This document shows positions 58,937 through 64,000 of a stretch of DNA of 64,000 bases, one piece after another (within the stretch, counting starts at the first letter, position 1; each line of letters begins with the position of its first letter). The translations under genes were made by a program, and so were the position numbers. The stretch spans positions 707,591-771,590 of the forward strand of contig NZ_KQ954246.1 of assembly GCF_001519075.1 (NCBI RefSeq), given 5' to 3'. Origin of the DNA: Novosphingobium fuchskuhlense (GTDB lineage Bacteria > Pseudomonadota > Alphaproteobacteria > Sphingomonadales > Sphingomonadaceae). Under the pieces are notes generated by a model that saw only the letters and a list, made by a program, of their open reading frames with translations, searched no databases and was not told the origin of the DNA.

Positions 58937-59518
58937 TCAGTTTGATAGCGGCGGTGGGTTCGACGTCAGAACCTGAAGCGGCTCGCCGATAGGATCTACA
59001 CCCTCGTCAATGAATCCTGTGATGATTTCGCCGCCTTTGAAGGTGGCGTTGCCGCCCTTAGTCAGGAGGCCAGCCAAGCCAAAGCCAAGCACACCCAGAA
59101 CGACGCCGCCCGTGTTGCTTGCACCTTGGGTTCCTTTGGTTCCAGCTAACTTGACTGAGCCCCATTGGGTCTCGACGCTGCTCAATCGAAGGCTAAGCTG
59201 TCCTTTGCCGCCAGCTGCGCTGGTTCCAGATACAGCAATGACCTCAGCGCGAGCTGCCGCGCCGACCGGGATGACAATCACCCCACCAATCTTAACCGGC
59301 GCATTCACGCGAAGGATTACGCTGTCTCCAGCCTTCGCAGTCCGGCTGTTGACCTCCCTGAGTACCATCAGCTCGATCGCTGTGCCTCTGATCCAGCGTG
59401 GCGCGGCGTTGGAAACAGTAATCTCGACCGGTGCCGGAGAAGAAATACTAGTCTGAGCTTTTGTAGACGCGGCTATGCAAAGCGCCAGCATGGCAACCAG
59501 AGAGGTCGTCGTGCGCAT
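58937..59518 (-). CDS. exported protein, paralogue of the first gene of its operon
   Basis: A 193-residue protein with a signal peptide (TTSLVAMLALCIAASTKAQ). The mature region has GTAIELMVLREVNSRTAKAGD, VILRVNAPVKIGGVIVIPVGAA and a Gly-rich hydrophobic stretch GVVLGVLGFGLAGLLTKGG that could insert in a membrane. The layout and the IPVG motif match the 215-residue gene at 59978-60625, so the two are paralogues of unknown function. It is the last gene of a three-gene operon, 9 bp after the middle gene. Beta-rich content suggests a barrel-like or surface-associated fold. Confidence 0.7.
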   Translation of the reverse strand: MRTTTSLVAMLALCIAASTKAQTSISSPAPVEITVSNAAPRWIRGTAIELMVLREVNSRTAKAGDSVILRVNAPVKIGGVIVIPVGAAARAEVIAVSGTSAAGGKGQLSLRLSSVETQWGSVKLAGTKGTQGASNTGGVVLGVLGFGLAGLLTKGGNATFKGGEIITGFIDEGVDPIGEPLQVLTSNPPPLSN

Positions 59519-59527
59519 CGGCTTGTA

Positions 59528-59929
59528 TCAATTCGCCGGAGCAGATTGGGGTGATGCGCTGGTTGTGCCTGCAGAAGTAAACTTGATCGCAACACCAGTT
59601 GCATTGGTTTTACCCCAACTCATGGCAGAGACATGAGCATCACCGTATTGGGCCTTTATGACAGCGTCTGCCCCGAGCTTCTTGGCGCGCTCCCACAATT
59701 CCCGATAGATTTTTTCTTGTGACGGCGACTTTGAAAACACCGTGGCCTTGCGCACGCCCGCCTGGACCTCGCCGACAACGACGTAAGCGCGGTCAGTGAT
59801 ATCATATGGATAGACGGGCACCCCGAACTCGCCCGTTGCAGTGGCAGCTGCCGGTCCGGCTGGAGCTGTCTCAGCGTAAGCAGGGAAAGTGGCGGTGAGG
59901 CTCATTGCTACGAAAAGGGCTAGACGCAT
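59528..59929 (-). CDS. exported protein with UPF0145/YbjQ-like heavy-metal-binding-type domain
   Basis: A 133-residue protein with a signal peptide ending AYAE near residue 20. From residue 38 it reads VPVYPYDITDRAYVVVGEVQAG, then ELWERAKKLGADAVIKAQYGD, a pattern like UPF0145/YbjQ proteins (assembled pentameric beta barrels); the resemblance is by eye. It lies between two paralogous exported proteins with gaps of 9 and 48 bp. Metal binding is a family label without proven function. Ser/Thr/Ala-rich tails at both ends suggest a flexible periplasmic protein. Confidence 0.65.
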   Translation of the reverse strand: MRLALFVAMSLTATFPAYAETAPAGPAAATATGEFGVPVYPYDITDRAYVVVGEVQAGVRKATVFSKSPSQEKIYRELWERAKKLGADAVIKAQYGDAHVSAMSWGKTNATGVAIKFTSAGTTSASPQSAPAN

Positions 59930-59977
59930 TTGCTTAGGTTCCTGTCGTTTCGTCGGGTTTGCGTGCTCGCGCTGGCC

Positions 59978-60625
59978 CTAGTTTTGGTTTCGGGCAGAGC
60001 CGCTAGTCGGCGTAGCGGCTGCCGGGGCAGCCACTTGAACAGCCGGAACTGCAACCGGCACTTCAAGCGGTTTGGGAGATTGGGCAGCAGCAAAAACCAA
60101 CGGCACGTCCTCGCCGACGAAACCCTTGATTTGCGTTCCAGCATCGATTTGGGCGCTGGTGCCGGTGGTGAAGAAGCCAACGACTGGCACGAAAGCAACA
60201 GCTGCAACGACGCCAGCAGTCCCTGTAACGCCCTTATCGTCAAACGTACCGTTGAGCCGAATTTGGCGGCCATTCACGGTTGCATGGAGGAGACTTGCGG
60301 TCAGGTGGCCGGACTTGCCCCACATTCCCTTGTTTCGGACCTCGGTGATTTCCCCAACGGCTGGCGATCCCACCGGGATCACGATATTGCCGCCAACCGA
60401 CACGGCTTCCATGACCGACAACTGAAAATGTTGTCCGACACGCAGTTTCTTCCCTTTTGTCGAAAGCGGCTCGCTCAGCTTCAGCTGAACTTCTGTTCCG
60501 GTTCGAAGGACGTTATCGGAAACCGGCGCGACGGTCATGGCTTGCGCAGGCGCTGGCGAGACCTGGGCCTGCGCACCAGTAGTGAGCAACAGAAACGCGA
60601 CGGGTCCGCTCGTCAAAAACTTCAT
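59978..60625 (-). CDS. exported protein, first gene of a three-gene operon
   Basis: A 215-residue protein with a signal peptide (GPVAFLLLTTGAQAQVSPAPAQA). The body contains RTGTEVQLKLSEPLSTKGKKL, GGNIVIPVGSPAVGEITEV and a hydrophobic Gly/Val stretch GVVAAVAFVPVVGFF near residue 140, then a Pro/Ala-rich C-terminal tail. It is paralogous to the gene at 58937-59518 and begins the operon. Function is unknown; with the YbjQ-like protein it may form an envelope complex. Its upstream region is the 590-bp gap before parB. Confidence 0.7.
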   Translation of the reverse strand: MKFLTSGPVAFLLLTTGAQAQVSPAPAQAMTVAPVSDNVLRTGTEVQLKLSEPLSTKGKKLRVGQHFQLSVMEAVSVGGNIVIPVGSPAVGEITEVRNKGMWGKSGHLTASLLHATVNGRQIRLNGTFDDKGVTGTAGVVAAVAFVPVVGFFTTGTSAQIDAGTQIKGFVGEDVPLVFAAAQSPKPLEVPVAVPAVQVAAPAAATPTSGSARNQN

Positions 60626-61214
60626 AAATTTACCCCCGGTGTTTCTTCTGTTGTCGACAAGTGCGGCTGCCCGTCAAGCACAGTGAAGTCAAGGACGGTC
60701 GCCGCAGATTTGGCGAGAGTTGAGTTTTCAAGTTTCAACACTTCGATGCGATGCGGCCACAGTGGCCACCGTCGGGCAGAATATCCACTTATCACCGTGC
60801 AGATTCGCCAGGTCACCTCCGAGAAAAGTGGCCTACAACATGAAGCGGATGATCAAGTTCATGGCCATTCGGCCACTCATTGCAGCGAACCGCACCTGAT
60901 CGCGGCCCAAGCCTTCGGCAAAATTGGACCCAGCCACCCATTCCACCAAAATTTGCCACCATCGCCTAGTTGCATTTGTACCCAGCCTCGGTCGGATCCA
61001 GATGCGCGCCCTGATCCATCCGAATGTCAGTTTCCCCGATAGCAGCGTCCGCGAAGCCGCCGGTCCGGATTGTCCGGCAAAATGGTCATTGGCCATATTT
61101 GAACTCTGAGACCGCACTGCTTTGATTGAAGAGGGGAGGGGGCTTTGCCCTGATTGAGCCTGTCAGGCGTCGATGGTCGGCGCGCGCAAACGGCTCAGTT
61201 CAGGAGTGAAACCG
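60626..61214. other. 590-bp gap upstream of parB
   Basis: A minus-strand frame of about 94 codons (60833-61117) has no recognised homology and no good start signal, so it is not called. The last 75 bp, from about 61140, form a leader before parB that includes cctgtcagg, also found around 63240, and the aggag site. The right edge of the cargo region probably lies here. Confidence 0.45.
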
Positions 61215-63233
61215 ATGTTCCAAACAATTCCTCTCGGCAAGCTAGTTGCCTCCCCCCGCAATGTCCGCCGCCATGGCGATCCAGCCGCAGATGCCGAACT
61301 CAAGGCCAGCATTGCGGCGCACGGCTTGCTGCAAAACCTCGTGGTCCGGGCCGCACCCAAGGGCCGGTTCGAAGTCGAAGCCGGCGAACGCCGCCGCCGC
61401 GCGATGCTCGCGCTGGTTGAGGACAAGGTCCTGCCGCGCGACCATCAGGTCACGTGCCTCGTTCTCAGCGCCGATAACGAGACCGCACCCGAAGCGAGCC
61501 TTGCGGAGAACTTCCACCGTCTTGCCATGAACCCCGCCGATGAAGCGCTGGCATTCGCCGTGCTCATCGAGGGCGGGGCGACGACCGAACAAGTCGCTCG
61601 CCGCTTCGGTCTCACGGTGCGTTTCGTCGAAGGGCGGCTGCGGCTCGCAACACTGGCTCTGGTCGTCTTCGAGGCTCTCGCTGCTGGCGAGATCACGCTC
61701 GACATGGCCAAGGCCTATGGTGCCACGTCGGACCAGCAGATCCAAGCACGCGTCTTCTCGGAGGTGTCCGGTGCCTACTACGCGCCGAATGCCGACAGCA
61801 TCCGGCGGATGGTGCTCACCGGAACAGTGCGGGGCAATGATCCCCGGGCCAAGCTGGTTGGGCGGGACGGATACCTCGCGGCAGGCGGCCGGATCGAGCG
61901 CGAACTTTTCGACGATGCCGATACCGAGACTTGGGTCGATGTCACGCTGCTGGAAACCCTGGCTGCGGCGAAGATGGAAGAGGAAGCCCGCGCGCTCGCT
62001 GCGGAGCACGGCGTGGCGTGGGTCAAGCCGACGCTCGATCCTTACGCTAGCCACGATCTGGTCGAGAATCTTGTGCGCCTGCCGGCAGAGCCTGCGCCGC
62101 TCAGCGAGGCCGAAGTCGCGCGGTTGGAAGAGCTCGACGCTTCGTGGGATGAACACGCTGCGATCCTCGAGGAGGAGGATAGCGCGCCAGAAGCGGTCGA
62201 AGCAGCCGAGGCCGCAATTGCGGCAATCGAACGCGAGACGCAGGACATCCGCAGCCGCAAGCCGGTCCTGCCTGAGGAGCAGAAGGGTTCGGCAGGCATG
62301 ATCCTCACGCTGTCGCGCGAGGGCACGCCCGTGCTGCAGCCGGTCTTCTACGGCGAGCGGGAAGAGACGGCGCCGAGCGATGGCGATGGCATCGAAGTGG
62401 TCAGTTCCGAAGGTGAGACGGGACCGCGCCGCGCGACCCTCTCGCGCAGGCTTGTCGACGAACTTGCCATGCAGCGCCGCGACGTGCTCGCCCTGCACCT
62501 GGCATCGGATCCGGCGCTCGCACTCGACGTTGTGGTCTTTACCCTTGCCGATGCCGACAGCCACGACTGGCACGCGCGCAAGGCCTCGACCATCCGCGGC
62601 GGCGTGCCGAACGGTCCTATCGTCGGGTTCGAGCCTGCCGATGCGGCGGCGACCGGCGCGCTTGCCGAGCTTCGCTCCGCGCTCGATGAGACCTGGCGCG
62701 CCGGCACCGATCAGCGTGAACGCTTCGACCGGTTCCGGGCGCTCGGCGACGAAGCCCGTGCGGCCTGGCTGGGGCACGTTGTTGCGCGCTCGCTCGAGGC
62801 CAGCCTCAATATGAGCGGCGAGCGCAGGATCCCGTTACAGGATCATCTCGGCGCGCTAATCGGCATCGATATCGCGCAGTGGTGGCGGCCGACGGCGGCG
62901 AACTTCTTTGACCGGGTGCCTAAGCAGGTCATTCTCGAGGCGCTGGGCGAAGTCGGCGGCGCGGAGCTCGCGGCGCGCTACGTCTCGGTCAAGAAGGCGG
63001 ATCTGGCGGCCAGCGCCGAGCGCATCTTTGCGGGAGCCACGATTGCCGAAGTCGCAGAGCGTGAACGCGCGCTGGCCTGGGTGCCCGATGTCATGCGGTT
63101 CCCATCCCTTGCGGCGGAAGACGAACAGGTCGCGCCGTCCGAACCGCTGTGCGGTGAACTGCTCAGCGAAGATTCGGATGCAAAACCGGAATCCCAACAA
63201 GCCGATGATTCCGCCCGCGATCTGGCAGCCTGA
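61215..63233 (+). CDS. ParB/RepB/Spo0J-like partition-family protein (large, element-borne)
   Basis: A 672-residue protein with an N-terminal ParB/Srx-like nuclease domain (FQTIPLGKLVASPRNVRRHG, EAGERRRRAMLAL, NFHRLAMNPADEALAF). A helix-turn-helix follows (EQVARRFGLTVRFVEGRL). The long C-terminal part is charged and unlike chromosomal ParB, a form seen beside sno and ArdC genes in alphaproteobacterial plasmids and islands. It may serve partition or gene regulation; no parA is in view. I start at the ATG at 61215 with aggag upstream. A strong terminator follows at 63267. Confidence 0.88.
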   Translation: MFQTIPLGKLVASPRNVRRHGDPAADAELKASIAAHGLLQNLVVRAAPKGRFEVEAGERRRRAMLALVEDKVLPRDHQVTCLVLSADNETAPEASLAENFHRLAMNPADEALAFAVLIEGGATTEQVARRFGLTVRFVEGRLRLATLALVVFEALAAGEITLDMAKAYGATSDQQIQARVFSEVSGAYYAPNADSIRRMVLTGTVRGNDPRAKLVGRDGYLAAGGRIERELFDDADTETWVDVTLLETLAAAKMEEEARALAAEHGVAWVKPTLDPYASHDLVENLVRLPAEPAPLSEAEVARLEELDASWDEHAAILEEEDSAPEAVEAAEAAIAAIERETQDIRSRKPVLPEEQKGSAGMILTLSREGTPVLQPVFYGEREETAPSDGDGIEVVSSEGETGPRRATLSRRLVDELAMQRRDVLALHLASDPALALDVVVFTLADADSHDWHARKASTIRGGVPNGPIVGFEPADAAATGALAELRSALDETWRAGTDQRERFDRFRALGDEARAAWLGHVVARSLEASLNMSGERRIPLQDHLGALIGIDIAQWWRPTAANFFDRVPKQVILEALGEVGGAELAARYVSVKKADLAASAERIFAGATIAEVAERERALAWVPDVMRFPSLAAEDEQVAPSEPLCGELLSEDSDAKPESQQADDSARDLAA

Positions 63234-63266
63234 CCTCCTCCTGACAGGCTGACAGTCGCGAACCTC

Positions 63267-63310
63267 GAAGCCGTCCCTCGGGCACACCCCGAGGGGCGGC
63301 TTCTTCTTTT
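63267..63310 (+). terminator. intrinsic terminator after parB
   Basis: A 16-bp stem (63267-63282 with 63288-63303) with one G-T pair closes the loop cacac and runs into ttctttt. It is a textbook rho-independent terminator 33 bp after the parB stop. Confidence 0.9.
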
Positions 63311-63391
63311 CAGTCAGAGGAGAGGAGGCGCCCCTGGGGGCGGAAGCCGTGGGCAGGAGCGCCCACGGGGAAACCCATCAGGAGAAGCCCC

Positions 63392-64000
63392 ATGACCAAG
63401 TACCGTTCTCGCGAGCGCAGCGGACCATCGCCAGCCGCGCGCATTACCCAGGAAATCATCACCCGGCTCGACGCTGGAACCAAGCCCTGGGTCCAGCCCT
63501 GGCGCGGCGTTCCGGTGTCGCGGCCCTTGCGCGCCTGCGGGATTCCCTATCGCGGCATGAACTGTTTCTGGCTCTGGATGGTCGCCGATATGTGCGGTTA
63601 CGCCTCGCCGTTCTGGATGACCTACCGCCAGGCGCAGGAGCTCGGAGGACAAGTCCGCAAGGGCGAGAAATCGACGATCGCGATCTTCTACAAGAGCTAC
63701 ACCAAGGAGGTCGAAGCACCGGATACCGGCGAGCGCAGCGAGGAAGCCCGCCGCGTGCTCAAATCCTACCCGGTGTTCAATGCCGATCAGATCGAAGGCC
63801 TGCCGGCCTACTTTCGTCCCGTCGCATCGTTGGAGCTCGTTGAGCCCGCAGGCCGCGAGGACGAGCTCGACAGGTTCTTTGCGGCAATCCCGGCCAACCT
63901 TCGGAACGCGGGCTCAGAGGCCTACTACGAGCCCGGCATCGACCGGATCACGATGCCACCAGCAAGCCTGTTTACCGGCTTCGACCACTACTATGCGACG
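63392..64000 (+). CDS. ArdC-like antirestriction protein (DUF1738), 5' part only
   Basis: The first 203 residues of an ArdC-family protein; the gene runs off the window. The N-terminal ssDNA-binding domain begins ITQEIITRLDAGTKPWVQPW and has the family's YRGMNCFWLW and FWMTYRQAQELGGQVRKGEKS, then FNADQIEGLP. The C-terminal zincin-type metalloprotease domain with HExxH should lie beyond 64000. ArdC protects incoming plasmid DNA from host restriction and suits a conjugative island. The ATG has aggag about 6 bases upstream (ggagaagccccATG). Beyond position 64000 nothing can be said. Confidence 0.9.
   Translation, partial: MTKYRSRERSGPSPAARITQEIITRLDAGTKPWVQPWRGVPVSRPLRACGIPYRGMNCFWLWMVADMCGYASPFWMTYRQAQELGGQVRKGEKSTIAIFYKSYTKEVEAPDTGERSEEARRVLKSYPVFNADQIEGLPAYFRPVASLELVEPAGREDELDRFFAAIPANLRNAGSEAYYEPGIDRITMPPASLFTGFDHYYAT

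Noticed and set aside
60833..61117. 94-codon minus-strand frame upstream of parB
   Set aside because: No recognised similarity and no clear start signal.

Overview
The window looks like the chromosome of a sphingomonad alphaproteobacterium (Novosphingobium or Sphingomonas type; the genus is inferred). The support is high GC content, the block trpF-trpB-trpA-accD-folC, an F0-only ATP synthase operon with a and c subunits and split b'/b, a large TonB-dependent receptor, and a riboflavin enzyme with a degenerate second domain.

Bases 1-40850 are ordinary core chromosome. In order they hold: a UvrD/PcrA helicase; two tandem chemoreceptors; an MHS transporter; rsmD and a RluB-type pseudouridine synthase; a Rieske oxygenase; an AmpG-like permease; folC; accD-trpA-trpB-trpF as an overlapping minus-strand operon; a SIMPL protein and a GNAT; pyrF-lapA; purB; a TANGO2/NRDE protein; radC; the envelope lipid-transport trio ydbH-ynbE-ydbL; atpI-atpB-atpE-b'-b with a strong hairpin between c and b'; a CshA/DUF11-like adhesin; an ATP-grasp protein; a LacI regulator; gloB; rpsA; ribH; an HTH-RibB-RibX fusion; and a TonB receptor. 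REP-like hairpins sit in several gaps.

From about 41031 to the right edge lies an integrated mobile element whose right end is outside the window. Its left end is a 45-nt 3' fragment of a tRNA-Lys(CTT) gene followed by a tyrosine integrase. Element backbone genes follow: a DUF5818-like protein, a lytic transglycosylase, a CHC2/Toprim primase-like protein, a strawberry-notch (Sno) family helicase, a ParB-like protein and an ArdC-like antirestriction protein. The backbone is interrupted twice. First, a recombinase-in-trio (RIT) element with perfect 86-bp inverted repeats splits the sno gene between its two helicase halves, and its right repeat supplies an in-frame start for the downstream half. 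Second, about 8.7 kb of cargo sits between sno and parB.

The cargo is the most interesting part. It holds a Septu-like ATPase/HNH pair (PtuA/PtuB-like). Divergent from that is a compact RiPP operon: a 52-residue precursor ending YDRVHNRHNR, an FxsB-type radical SAM/SPASM maturase, a 2OG-Fe(II) oxygenase and an HExxH protein. It probably makes a Tyr/His cyclophane peptide that is then hydroxylated. After it come a decayed nuclease-like remnant and an operon of three exported proteins, two of them paralogues. The picture is a conjugative or mobilisable island that carries phage defence and a modified-peptide system and has itself been invaded by a RIT element.
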